The notes under the pieces were generated by a model. The model worked only from the letters and a program-made list of their open reading frames with translations. It ran no database searches and had not been told where the DNA came from. A stretch of 64,000 nucleotides of DNA from Schistosoma mansoni (taxonomy: Eukaryota; Platyhelminthes; Trematoda; Strigeidida; Schistosomatidae): assembly GCF_000237925.1 (NCBI RefSeq), contig NW_017386066.1, positions 124,001 through 188,000 of the forward strand, written 5' to 3'. This document shows, one piece after another, positions 12,060 to 22,929 of the stretch; position 1 is the first letter of the stretch; every line of letters starts with the position of its first letter. The translations under genes were made by a program, and so were the position numbers.

Positions 12060-15000
12060 CTAAAACAAAAACTGGAAATTATTTACTAAATAAGGCGTCC
12101 TAATAACGAAAATCATTATATCGAAAAGCGTTGACTAAAGAGATAGAATTTGACTGACTGATAAATCATTAGCCCCCAAATAAACCACACATCCACAGCA
12201 AATACTCAGTGACCACACACAACCAACTTATTCAAATTGAATGAGTTTGATCATCCCGTTTTCGATAGTTTCGCTGAAATTACATCAGTATTATTTGCAT
12301 ATAAGCGGCGTGTGTTCACTGCCTCTACATAATCTTAATCATGATACATACAGCTGACAAATCGCAAGTACAACAATGTGCTCGAATATTTTCGTGATAA
12401 AATGAACAGGAGTTGTTCCAATATAATCAATTTAGAATGTTACCTGTATAGTTCACTTTCAAATTTTCCAGTTCAGAAATTCGTATTATTGACGGCAAAC
12501 CTTGAAGATAAATTTGATGAAAAAAGTCAACAAGACGTAATTTACATAAGGACATAAAGTGGCCTTGCAATATAGTAAAACTCGACAACAAATAGAGAAT
12601 GGACCACAGTATAGATCCTTTAGACAACATAATGTGATGAAAAAAGTGATGGCAGTATACTACATCATTATGAGGAGATCAGTGGCATACGGATAAGCAA
12701 AAGATAATCTGAAATCACGAAACAATGAGACAAAAAACCAACAATGATAAGTTTGTACAACAAAGAGATGAGGGAGATTTCAGATTGCCATATTCGTGCT
12801 AATAAAGACAGAAGACATTTGTAAATGTAGAGATCAGTATAAAATAGGGAACCATGATAATAAATCAATTGATTTACAACAGTATGTAAATAAAAAAAGA
12901 AAAAAAACTGATTAGGATACGGAACAAAAAACGTGGAAAAAATATCATAAAATGGATTAGCAAATTATGAAACAAAAAGAGCTGTGAACGAGCTTAAAAA
13001 GACTTGACAATAAGTTGAAATAAACAACAAAAAGATATATATTCTTGAGGGAAAAGATGACATAAGCTGGTTAAAAGAAGTTTGCATGTATCTACATCAA
13101 AACTTACCGATGAGCGAAAGCATGAGATAGAGTGAGAGAGAATGAGTGTGAGAAGTAGTGAGTGTGTTATAGAGTGAGAGAGTGAATATGTGAGCCAAAT
13201 CATCAATTGAGGAAACATACCGAGAGAACTTTCGTCCTTCACACTTGTCGCTACTGGTTGAGTTATTTCGGTCTTTGCGTTCTCATTCCCATCTAAATTG
13301 TAGAGAGATACGGAGAATGGAACCGACCAAGTAAGTTCAATAGAACAATGACAGAGTTCAGACTGACGTCTGAAAAGTCATTTACTGATCGTGTTAACAA
13401 AAAAGCTGACATTTCTCAACATCCTCAAATTATAAATAAGAAAGTGTGATTGTCAGTGAATGAATGAATGACTGAGTGAGGATATGAGTGATTGAGTGTT
13501 TGAGGGAATGTTTGAGTGACTGAGTGAGTATGTTAGAGAGTGAGTGATAGGGAGACTGACCGAGTGAATGAGTGAGTGAGTGAAATCATCAGCCTAGTAA
13601 ACATACCAATTGATTTTTCGTTCTTCACACTTGTTTTTACGGGTTGAGTTACTTCCGTTTTTGCTCTCGCATTCTCACCTAAATGCCAGGAAGTCAAAAA
13701 GAAAGCAACCGACACAGTAAATTCAATAAGAAAATGATAGAGTTCAGACTGATGTCTAAAATATCAAGCACTGATCGTGTAAATATAAAATCTTACAAGT
13801 CTCAACATCCTCAAATGACAAATCAGAGAGAGTAATTTTGAGTGAGTGGATATTTTCGCGAGTAAGTCAGTAAGAGCATGAGTAGGTGAGTGAATTATTG
13901 TGCAAGTGAGTGATAGTGTCTCAGAGTTTGTTATTGAATGAGTGACAGAGTGAGTGAATAGGTGCGCGAGTGAGTGTCTGTCAGAGGGAATGAGTGAGCT
14001 AGAGTGTGACTGATTCAGTGAGTGAGAGTGTTAGAGTGTGAGTGATTGAATGAGTGAATAAACGAGTGAGAGACTGAGTGAGTGTTCTGACGTGTGTGTG
14101 AATACGCGAGTGAATGAGTGAGTGAGTTTCTGTGTGAGTGAGTGATTGAATGTGTGATTGATTGAAGTCATTAGCCCAGGAAACATACCAACTGATTTTT
14201 CGTCCTTCACACTAGTCTGTATGGGTTGAGTTATTTTCGTATCTTCTTTCTTATTCTCATCTAAATAATGTGAAGACACGGAGAATGAAATCGACATAGT
14301 AAATTCAATTGGACAATGATAGAGTTCAGACTGATGTCTAAAATATCAAGCACTGATCGTGTTAACAAAAAAGCTGACATTTCGAAACATCCTCAAATCA
14401 ACATTAAGAGAGTGTGATTGTGAGCGAGTGTGTGAATGAGCGAGTAATTGATTGAGTGAGTGAGTGAGTGATTTTCCTTGTGAGTATTTGAGTGTGTGAT
14501 TTAGTGAGTGCGTGAATGAGTGAGTGGAGGAGTGGGCGAGTGAGTGAATGAGTGAATGAGTAAGAGAGTGAATGTGTTAGTGTGCGAATGATGGAGTGAG
14601 TGAGTGAGTTTCTGTGTGAGTGAGTGAGTGATTGAATGTGTGATTGATTGAAGTCATTAGCCCAGGAAACATACCAACTGATTTTTCGTCCTTCACACTA
14701 GTCAGTATGGGTTGAGTTATTTTCGTATCTTCTTTCTTATTCTCATCTAAATAATGTGAAGACACGGAGAATGAAATCGACATAGTAAATTCAATTGGAC
14801 AATGATAGATTTGAGACTGATATCTAAAAAAATCATTCACTGATCCCTTCTAGTTTATCACTAATTTCACCCTAATTAATTTACTTGTGATTTTATTTGT
14901 ATGCTTGCACCTATCTGTATGTTTCATTCTGTTGCTTCATTTAGCTTTCTATACTTGCTAATACGTTTCTTGAATTTTTTTCGGTTTTAAGTTTTTTTTC

Positions 15001-18000
15001 ACTTAGTTTGCAGAAATACTCACCTTTTTTTTCGTTGTGGAATAAATCCCAAATTGACCAGTATATTCTTCTATATACATTATACTCGATACAGCAGTAA
15101 CCGTTTTTCATTAGTTCTCCGTATTTCATTTTCATACTTATAGACTTTGTGGATACATTAAAGAAACAGTTCTCCATTACTTCACCTAACCCGGCGTATC
15201 GTCTCGACATGATATTCTTCAGCTAAAACCAAAATATTGAGACAGTGTATTACAGGATTAATGCAATTGAGTATTTGGTATTGGTGTATAAGTATCAAAT
15301 AGAAACTCTGTGAGAATTTGCTCTCATTTTTCTATGAAATTGTTTTATATAAATTCTGGTAAACGTTGATAACAAATACTACGGAGGCCACATAACAATC
15401 ATGTTTGATGTTATGGTCCACAGAATATCAAGAAAACAATGTAGATCAACGAATGTTATCAAAGCGAGTATCGATAAACGTTTCGTTGAAATTGTGAAAT
15501 TAACGATACAAAGAAATAAAAGTCATGCAATAAACTTAAACTTATGAGCTCTCTAAATCAAAATGTAGCTGGTACTTCATTACTCAAGGCAAAACGCCAT
15601 AGGTTCAAAAAGACTTCATAATACATGACCAGCCAGAAACTCACCTCAGAACACTTATCATCGTTTGCATACACATTAAAATATTCTTCGAACAGATAGT
15701 ACTCTAAAATGTACAACATTCATTAAACATAGTTTATAAAACAAATGTTCGCCATCAATAAAAAGCTTCATGAATCGGTTTGTCAATAAAATCACTCTGT
15801 CCAGTGGGTATTGTAAGCCGTACTACATATAGGTAATTGTGTTGACCGATGAATTTGTGAAAGAAGCAACAGGATTTTTCAGACATCATTTACGTTTATT
15901 GTTGATTTCATACCCGGCCGAACTAATCAGAACTTCATTGTGAAGAGGAGGTGAAACCAGTGCGGGAAAGTTTGTCTTTTTTATTCATTCTCAACAACAA
16001 CAGCGATCTGGAGTCTATTGAGCTGAACGGGTTTAAACCAGTTTAATGAAGAGAAAGTGAACTTGTTTAGTGAGAGAATCACGTAAATGCAGCAGAGAGA
16101 TATACAAAGTAGCAGTCGAATGATATTTCTGATCAATCGCTTGATTCCTCTGTGCGTAGACCGTCACGAGTCAAACGTTCACTGACACATGCAATAAATT
16201 GTATAATTTCACTTCAGTGGCATCTTCGATATTACGTTCGGCATGATCACATCATTTAGTTCACACATCATTCACAATAAACACATTTCACTCTGTCACT
16301 TTTACACACCTCAGTTGAGATCATCAAGAGGTAACAGGAAATTTGAATTTCAAAACAACTGCATCATATACACAAAAACTTACCATCTTTAATTTCTTTC
16401 GGATCTACAAATCAAAATAATTATTACTCTGTGTCGATGACACTGGAATTCTTCTCTCACTCTTTCGAATACTCATATTTACAAACCATTACACATGGGT
16501 CATTTCTGAAAGTCATACATCACATTACCAGACTAATATGTTCAATATTTTGCGGTATCATCGATTTCATCAAATTTTATAATACACACAAACTACAAAA
16601 TTTATCGTGAACTCACCACTCACTAAAACGATATCTGAAACGGAGTACAGTATATTTACTTAGTGCTGGAAACTACAAGCGATATCAACTCAACTGAACA
16701 CCTTACATATTTATCAGCTGTGGATATCAACTAGAAAACTGAAATGTACTGGTGATTCACTTACCAGTTATCCACGTGCTATCCTCATCCACATTACCCG
16801 ATTCAAGTGTATCTTTTAACGTTGGAAACCACTTGTCCGATGAATACACTTCTTCCATTTCACTCGAAAACATGGCAAGTTGAACACCAATTGTTTTTTC
16901 ATTGATATTCTCTGGGTTCTGTGATGTTCTGATATCACATGATAGAGTAACGGATTTCAGTTTTGGCTCCAGTTTCTTCACCACATTCAGAACCTTTAAG
17001 AAATTACACGAAACCACTTTCCGTCAAATTATTTTGTTGAACTATTTGTGAAAGTGAACATTCTAACTGAAAAAGTAAATTTTTTTTATGTTCATATGAT
17101 TTTTTATATCCGGATTTTTGTGTCTAGTCACAAAAATGATTGCCCAGAGTGACAATAACCTAACACTGAATCAAAGAGATATTCAACATTTATACTACAA
17201 TGATAAAGTTTCACTTTGACGTATTTTACACATTTTTACATCAGCTAACACATCCTATTACAATACATCATCTAACATTGATTGCTGTGCGTTCACAACA
17301 TCAATGTGTAAGTTCAATCAAAGAATCTATGAGGATCGATTGAAGCAAAATGACTCGAATAATGTTATCCTACAGGTCACTTCATAATAAAGAAATCAAG
17401 TAATAGCCTTGAGACTTACGTTTGCACAGTATTTGTCCAAAACGTTCAGTGATTTCTCTTCTGTAAAATCTAAAATCAGTTTGTCCCACTCCTTAACGTG
17501 GACGGAGAGTCCGATAACACGGATATCTAAAACAAACCGAAATTAAACAAATTAGATGCTGGCATAATTTAAACACGAGATTCACTCAAAACATTAACAC
17601 AGCTGTCGTGGAAGAAATCGTACATCATCCAAAATAAACCGTCGGTATCACTGTATAACATGCATTGTTTACGTGCTGATTAAAAAACACTGAACATTTC
17701 AATCACAATTTTTACAAATCTCACCATGCTCAAAATGAATAGACTAATTTTTCATCACTCGCACATGAAACAGTTTGAACTAGGTTATCCAATATGCAAA
17801 AACTAGTTAGGAGTTTCTAAATGAATGAGCTAAAACAAGAATCAATAATGCGTGAATTTAAACAAAACTGGGATGTTCACATCAATTTTTACCCAAACAA
17901 AACCTTAAAAATCGTCACTCATGAGAATGTTCACTGTAGATCGAGAGTGATTGCAAAGTATGTGTCAAAAATGAACATCAATTTAAATTGTGCTGCATAA

Positions 18001-20989
18001 TTCCTTCAATGTACATCAAAACAAACTTGATTCGATTACAAATCTACATGACGCATGATGGGATTGCAATTCAACAAACAGGAAGACATCGAGAATAAAG
18101 CTGAGATTAAGTTTAATAGGACAATGAAAGAGTTGAGACAGACATCTGAAAAGTCATTCACTGATCGCTTTAAGGTAATTCATTAGACAAACATTGTAAT
18201 AATCTAGATTCGATTAACATTTTATACTACACGTCATGGAAATGCAATTTATAAGACAATATTACAGTCCAACTAACTCACCTGCACTTGTAGACTCGAG
18301 AGACTGCGCTGTCACTTCTTGATCATCTGTAATGTCAAAAAACAATGAAAATTATGGCAACGATACAACCACCGGTATTTAAAAACTCTTTGTTAGTTTA
18401 CCGGCAAGTAGAAACAACAATTAATTGGTTAGTGAGTAGTGACTATTACAATGTTGACAAAATTCTATTAATGATATTGGACATTGAGTGAGGTAGCTAC
18501 TACATAATATTCAGTCAACAAACGAATTCGTGCATAGACAAGAGTTCAGGTGTTTTAAACTAACTCAGTATAGATATCACAGATTTTGGAGCTATTCTAA
18601 ATGGAGTATAACCTACTGCGACGCAAAACTTCCTTCAAAATTTTGGACAAAATTTGATGACGAATGAACAATGGTCCTAGCGTTTGCTGACAATGAGCTA
18701 CAGCCAATGAACAAACTAGTTTCATATTTAAATTATCGAATCGATAATTTTGATGTTTGATCATAATTCCTTGAAAATGCTTGGACCATATTGTCAGGCG
18801 AAACGTTGGATTTACTACAAATTCATTCGCTGAGATTTTACAAATACATATTATTCCTATTTAATGTCTTACATCAACTCGGCGCTCAAATACTGTGAAA
18901 CTATTCACTCTAATTTAGACGAAAGTTCTTATATAGTTTCATGTTTGTCAAGAATTATTCAGAACAATATGAATTGTTTGATTTTGCATGACATTGTGAG
19001 ACAAATTTATTGAAATCATTAATTAATGTCTTCCATTTCAAAGCAACATCATCACATACATATTCGCATCAATAAACAGTTATTTCATCAGTCAACCAAA
19101 CACGTCTACTGTGATCCTATTGACCTACTGTGCTTCTAACTCCTGTATAATGAACTTGAAGCTCTGATGTTTGTCAAAATCGACAGTCTCGCTTGTCGAT
19201 CTGTGAAAATCTAAGATGAATTGCACAACACCTACTCCTTTTTCGTTTGACGTGCGTTCCAACATGTTTCCTTTTGTGCCACTGATACTCTCCCCTGTTG
19301 ACAAGTTCAACCCCAACGAGACTGATGACACTCGAGTAGGTTGACAGCGTTATGTGGATGTTCGTCCGTTAAGTCATCATGAATTTTTTATCTACGCAAG
19401 AAGTACACATAGATTGTTTACACTACACTGAAAATCACGGAGGGACAACAGTGTAGACTGACATTTGTACGGGATGTTAAACACTGGGTACCGACACAGT
19501 CTAGTGAAGTGTTCACGAATACAATTTGTGGGTGAACAGTTGTTGTTCATTGCTTTGACGTCTCGTAGTAGAGAGAATCAGTCCTACAGTGTTCTCCAGT
19601 CAACACTGGTAGCCTAGCGAAGATGAGTTCATGATTTGAACTAACAATTTAGAGAAATCTATCACTTAACTGACACAAAACACCTTAAATAATCAACACA
19701 CAGAAAATTTCGTCGTTTATTATCCACAGTTCTCATTTTAGAACAACCAGACGATTTTGATCATCACAGTTGTGTGAAAACGTCTGATGAAATGACGAGA
19801 CTTCAATTTCTCTGCCACTGTTCTGTTACGTGAATTATGTTTAGGCGTGAATACTTATTGTTTAGTGAGATTGAGGCTGTTCAGAAGAATGTTCATTCAT
19901 ATGAATGAGGCGTCAATTAGATTTTCATTTGACTTTCTATTTGAAAGGGTAGGGCTGAACAAACCATCACATTGATTAATTGACGTTCAATCATTTTGTG
20001 TAGTCTTCTCTTCCTTATAAGTGAGAGTTTATTACCCATGCGATCTCCAATTTATTTAGTCTAGTATTGCTTGATCGCAGTTTCGTGTTTTCGTTGTATG
20101 TATATGGATCTGAATTCTAATTGATGTATGTCAGCAAACGTGAACTCTTAGAGTCTGCCTTCATGTTATCACCACTTCAAAATTTCATCAATCTTTTGGA
20201 TTTCAAACCTCCCATTATTTCTACTAACGACATATATGAAATAAAGTCAAATTTTCCACTACGCGTTCAACCAGGATATTCTTTCACTGTTCACATCAAC
20301 CAATGGAGATTGATTTAAAAATTCAATCGTTCATATTGATATTAAGTAAGAACATTGTTGAATGAATACCTTTTTACAGTTCTTCATTAAGGATTACAAA
20401 CCGGGAAGTATTACAAATTATGCTGCGGTCACATTGTATCACGTGAACTAGATAACTGTCATATGGTTTGCTCAAAAGGATATTGCTATCCGATATCGTC
20501 ATGTTAACAAATTTCAAAGTGCTTGCCGTACATGAACAGTGACAGGCAATGCTTGATTGAGGCCTGTAGACTATTATGCCATTTGACTTATTACGGTAGC
20601 CCTAATTCGTTCGGAAATAGTCACAAGGAATGATAATTTATTATGATTCCATGCTGATTGGTACCGATCGGTTAGGTCTATTGTGATCGTAAGAGAACTG
20701 ATGCTGTCTGTACGAATCGAGTAGATGCGAACATCTTTCACGACATGATAAGTGCTCGTCAATGCATACTAATGACTAGCAACTTCCTGGTCAGTCAAGA
20801 TATTCAAAACGAATAATTATCACATAGTGACTAATGTCACAACTGCAGAGTGATTATCTACGCCAACCACATTCTCATATGAACAAAATGAAGATAAAAA
20901 CACCCATATAAAAACGTTTTAACCTCACCTGCATTCCAGATCAAGAAAACGAAGAGAAATTGAACAATTGTGACTTGTGATTTAAACAT
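11941..20989 (-). CDS. Micro-exon-gene-like secreted protein, 14 exons
   Basis: Predicted exons, minus strand: 20989-20929, 18326-18282, 17526-17420, 16993-16765, 16634-16617, 16404-16384, 15703-15645, 15222-15024, 14746-14675, 14260-14189, 13678-13607, 13292-13221, 12500-12444 and 12059-11941. They total 1203 nt (400 aa plus stop). Every junction uses AG/GT, and phases agree throughout: all introns are phase 1 except the two inside the duplicated domain, which are phase 0. The layout (signal-peptide first exon, tiny exons whose length is a multiple of three, tandemly duplicated exons, no known enzyme domain) is that of schistosome MEGs, which encode secreted gland or egg proteins varied by exon skipping. 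I cannot assign a MEG family number. Weaker points are exon 13 and the missing transcript evidence. Confidence 0.78.
12444..12500 (-). CDS. MEG-like exon 13 (57 nt), probable
   Basis: A 57-nt symmetric exon (phase 1/1) between a TTTATCTTCAAG acceptor and a GTAACA donor. It encodes GLPSIIRISELENLKVNYT with the carried-over G. The donor is weaker than the others and the acceptor choice is mine. A longer exon in the same frame is conceivable, because the frame stays open upstream to about 12630. Confidence 0.55.
12691..12708 (-). other. Possible extra 18-nt micro-exon
   Basis: An 18-nt stretch between a GTGATTTCAG acceptor and a GTATGC donor, phase 1/1, which would encode DYLLLI. Unlike the other phase-1 exons it ends in C rather than G. 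It is kept out of the gene model. Confidence 0.3.
13221..13292 (-). CDS. MEG-like exon 12: 72-nt repeat exon
   Basis: Fourth repeat exon, phase 1/1, with acceptor CAATTTAG and donor GTATGT. It encodes DGNENAKTEITQP followed by ATSVKDESSL. Changes between the four exons are spread over the whole 72 nt, yet the length and reading frame are kept, which argues that they are used. Confidence 0.8.
13607..13678 (-). CDS. MEG-like exon 11: 72-nt repeat exon
   Basis: A diverged repeat exon, phase 1/1, with acceptor GCATTTAG and donor GTATGT. It encodes GENARAKTEVTQP followed by KTSVKNEKSI. The TQP and TSVK cores match exons 9, 10 and 12. Confidence 0.8.
14189..14260 (-). CDS. MEG-like exon 10: 72-nt repeat exon
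   Basis: Near-identical to exon 9, with about 250 bp of matching flanks (14120-14340 against 14606-14826). This indicates a recent duplication of the whole exon-plus-intron unit of about 486 bp. Phase 1/1, GTATGT donor. Confidence 0.82.
14675..14746 (-). CDS. MEG-like exon 9: 72-nt repeat exon
   Basis: First in transcription order of four 72-nt symmetric exons (phase 1/1, acceptor ATTATTTAG, donor GTATGT). It encodes 24 residues of the type DENKKEDTKITQP followed by TSVKDEKSV. It differs from exon 10 by one codon (Leu for Gln). The Thr/Ser-rich, charged sequence suggests an extended, possibly O-glycosylated stalk. Confidence 0.82.
15024..15222 (-). CDS. MEG-like exon 8: second half of domain copy 2
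   Basis: 199 nt, phase 0 in and phase 1 out, with acceptor GGTTTTAG and donor GTGAGT. It encodes 66 residues beginning LKNIMSRRYAGLGEVMENC, with cysteine at residue 19 as in exon 4. The rest is basic and aromatic, with an extra CC pair, and ends HNEKK. It is the likely paralogue of exon 4 despite low sequence identity. Confidence 0.78.
15645..15703 (-). CDS. MEG-like exon 7: first half of domain copy 2
   Basis: 59 nt, phase 1 in and phase 0 out, with acceptor TACATTTTAG and donor GTGAGT. It encodes EYYLFEEYFNVYANDDKCSE, with a cysteine three residues before the end as in exon 3. It is shorter than exon 3 at its N-terminal side. Confidence 0.75.
16384..16404 (-). CDS. MEG-like micro-exon 6 (21 nt)
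   Basis: A 21-nt exon between a GATTTGTAG acceptor and a GTAAGT donor, phase 1/1, encoding DPKEIKD with the carried-over G. Like exon 5 it is symmetric and could be skipped without a frame shift. Confidence 0.68.
16617..16634 (-). CDS. MEG-like micro-exon 5 (18 nt)
   Basis: An 18-nt exon between a CCGTTTCAG acceptor and a GTGAGT donor, phase 1/1, encoding DIVLVS with the carried-over G. It is small enough to be missed by ordinary gene finders. Its support is the pair of good splice sites and the preserved phase. Confidence 0.65.
16765..16993 (-). CDS. MEG-like exon 4: second half of domain copy 1
   Basis: 229 nt, phase 0 in and phase 1 out, with acceptor TTTCTTAAAG and donor GTAAGT. It encodes 76 residues, with VLNVVKKLEPKLKSVTLSC at the start and a cysteine at residue 19. 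Exon 8 also has cysteine at its residue 19. The remainder is acidic and aromatic (MEEVYSSDKWFP). I do not recognise the fold. Confidence 0.8.
17420..17526 (-). CDS. MEG-like exon 3: first half of domain copy 1
   Basis: 107 nt, phase 1 in and phase 0 out, with acceptor GTTTGTTTTAG and donor GTAAGT. It encodes about 36 residues starting DIRVIGLSVHVKEW and ending LDKYCAN, with a cysteine three residues before the exon end. Exon 7 has the same phase pattern and the same cysteine position, so the two look like copies of one domain. Confidence 0.8.
18055..18175 (+). repeat. Diverged relic of the 72-nt exon intron unit
   Basis: Sequence resembling the flank of the 72-nt repeat exons (AATAGGACAATGA, CAGACATCTGAAAAGTCATT, CACTGATCG) recurs here, 3.3 kb upstream of the tandem units. 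No matching exon remains next to it. It suggests that the repeat unit was once more widespread in this gene. Confidence 0.5.
18282..18326 (-). CDS. MEG-like micro-exon 2 (45 nt)
   Basis: A 45-nt symmetric exon (phase 1 in, phase 1 out) between a GACATTACAG acceptor and a GTGAGT donor. With the G carried over from exon 1 it encodes DDQEVTAQSLESTSA, an acidic Ser/Thr-rich spacer. Skipping it would keep the frame. Confidence 0.8.
19125..19340 (-). pseudogene. Degenerate third copy of the MEG exon-4 domain
   Basis: A minus-strand frame between MEG-like exons 1 and 2 resembles exon 4: SSVSLGLNLSTG aligns with KSVTLSCDIRTS, and SNEKGVGV with INEKTIGV. The cysteine is replaced and there is no good acceptor or donor, so it looks like a relic of a former domain copy. 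An alternative exon cannot be excluded. Confidence 0.45.
20929..20989 (-). CDS. MEG-like exon 1: signal peptide
   Basis: 61 coding nt from an ATG at 20989-20987, ending in phase 1 before a GTGAGG donor. It encodes MFKSQVTIVQFLFVFLIWNA: a short basic N-terminus, a hydrophobic core and a small residue at the expected cleavage point. The product should therefore enter the secretory pathway. First exons holding just the signal peptide are typical of MEGs. Confidence 0.85.
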
Positions 20990-21060
20990 ATTTATACTCT
21001 GTAATTCACCAACGTCTTCTGCAGTTAATTAGATGTCTGCTTAAATACAATGAGAACTTG
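20990..21060 (-). promoter_or_regulatory. Putative MEG-like gene core promoter
   Basis: A TATTTAA box lies at 21041-21047 on the minus strand, about 55 bp upstream of the ATG. This would place transcription start near 21010-21015 and give a very short 5' UTR. No other element is evident. Confidence 0.35.
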
Positions 21061-21297
21061 TCTTTTAGTCAGAATTATAACGTATATGATTGGCAAGTGA
21101 AAAGATATTTCATCTTATCAGTCGATGCCACATTTTTTTAAACTATATCAAGGTCAGAACCAATGTGAATGAGACCATTACTTAAAAAGTAATGATAAAA
21201 GTAACCATCACGTGTAAAAAGACAGGATCCAAACAAATATTTATTCAATCTTCAATAAATCCAACACCTTATTTCTCATTTGTCGACCACCTTTTCT

Positions 21298-21368
21298 AAT
21301 ATCACCCACGGGCTTGGGACCGGCATTAGCCCCCGGAGGAGCTACAGGCGGAGTTGTAGTATGAGAAA
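21298..21368 (+). repeat. Partial copy of the short GC-rich SINE-like repeat
   Basis: Contains CCGGAGGAGCTACAGGCG and CGGGCTTGGGACCGGC, matching the reverse complement of 61156-61268. Only the 3' two-thirds can be recognised. Confidence 0.6.
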
Positions 21369-22202
21369 CTGAAGTGAAAAAATTTACCACACTATCTAAC
21401 TTCACTTTATCCTGCTCACACTTACTCTGTAAACTTGCTTATGCGCTTACTCAGTTTCCAACTAAAAAAATCCTAAAGGATAATGAAAAAGATTGATTAC
21501 GTGAGAGCCCCAAACTAAATGAGGTTTTGCTGGCGTACAAAAATAAAGTTGCCAAAATACAATCCATATAGTCTCACCTTGAAATACACTTGGTTAATTC
21601 ATGTTCAAATCAAACATCCCAATCAATATATATTTCTATTTTCGCGTTACATTTAATGGCAATGAATGTGCAGATTTCTGCACTAATGTATCGACATAAA
21701 ACAGCCGGAGATATAACATTCCTCAACATCTCCATCTGGTCACTGTGTCAAAATACAGTTCTCTTCCCCTAAAAGTAGTATAGATTTCGAGCAAATTAGT
21801 GTCAGTAGTTTTGTAATTTACATGTAGAATAAAATACGACGAAATTCTGCACGTCAAACGCTTCTCGTTGTATTATTTCAATGCGAATCCGTGTGCCACA
21901 TCAAGTCGTTGTGATAATTGTAATACTGACGAAATATTTTCATATGTGGCAACACCACTCAACATGTATTCAAAATGATCAGTGAGAATATTGAACGTGA
22001 AATCAGTGTGTATCGCACTGTAGAATTCATGGATTCAAGATCGACATGACAGAAGAATTGCTGAGAAATTGGTCATTGATCACGTCATTAATTTGCGACG
22101 GCTTCACTGACATTTCTTGCATTTATCAGTTTTATATGTGCATAGTTTCGATCATAACCACCACTACCACGAAACCAAAAATATTATTTCACCGTTTTCA
22201 AA

Positions 22203-22325
22203 TGATCAGCAGTTTTGTACGGTTTTCTACAGGATGCGGTCACTAAACCGATGTCCGAACCTTCTGCTTTACCTGAAATTGGAACCGGCAGTAACTCTAG
22301 AACAGCTACGGGCGAAGTTATAGTA
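22203..22325 (+). repeat. Old full-length copy of the short SINE-like repeat
   Basis: A diverged copy across the whole length of the 113-bp unit seen at 61156-61268 (opposite orientation): TTTTCTACAGGATGCGG..., CTGCTTTACC, GGAACCGGCAGTAA, AGCTACGGGCGAA. The 5' hairpin arms are eroded, so it is older than the 61-kb copy. Confidence 0.55.
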
Positions 22326-22929
22326 CAGTGGATAGCTTTACTAAAATTTTTCACGTCATAATGAAGCGTGTGTTATCATTGAGTATTTCACCTAGGACTA
22401 GTCATTATTTATCTCTTCTGAATTTCTATTGAAATACTCGTGATTTAGTTTCAAGCAAACAAAATGTAGAAGCCATTTCAGTGTATTTGTAAACAGTGGT
22501 TGTTTCTGGCACGTATCATATATTAGTAGTTTGTTGTTATGCTTATCACCGAGATGGTCTCATTCATAATGAATAAGAGCTTGTAATATTTTAAAATAAA
22601 ACAATGGTATTTACTAATTAAATTAGTTGTATCTTTTCATATGCCGTTCACCTTACTTTTAGGATATGATGCTCTTAATCATTGTGTGCAGGTAATTAAA
22701 CAGAGAACTGACTGTGTGCAGTATTATTGATCATGAAATGACATGATCAATGCATAATGATAAACATATTCAGAATGCGAGTAGTGACAAATTCCGTTCT
22801 CTTTCTATACTTGATTTACTGTGCAAAATAATTATATAAATTATTTCTCAGTAATAAACATTCAGTTTTTTCATTACTTTAGATAATGATCGTTAAGTTA
22901 TCGGGAATAGCAACCAAACAAACAAGTTT

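Larger units (their letters stand above)
13125..14660 (+). repeat. (GAGT)n arrays between repeat exons
   Basis: Imperfect tandem GAGT/GTGA arrays at about 13125-13195, 13455-13590, 13850-14160 and 14410-14655. Each lies in the intron just after one of the 72-nt exons (minus strand), so array plus exon form one duplicated unit. On the transcribed strand they read (CACT)n, a long pyrimidine-rich tract. Confidence 0.85.
21061..22929. other. Intergenic upstream of the MEG-like gene
   Basis: AT-rich. Apart from the two short repeat copies I see no gene, no exon with splice sites, and no RNA gene. Confidence 0.5.

Noticed and set aside
13447-14577. Minus-strand frames rich in HSLTHS
   Set aside because: They are read-through of the (GAGT)n arrays from the true 72-nt exons; the GTATGT donor ends each exon before the array.
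15905-15935. Possible 9-nt micro-exon (TTCGGCCGG)
   Set aside because: Phase fits, but both splice sites are weak and nothing else supports it.
18375-18445. Possible exon between a TAG acceptor and a GTAAAC donor
   Set aside because: 41 nt, not a multiple of three, which would break the otherwise perfect phase-1 chain.
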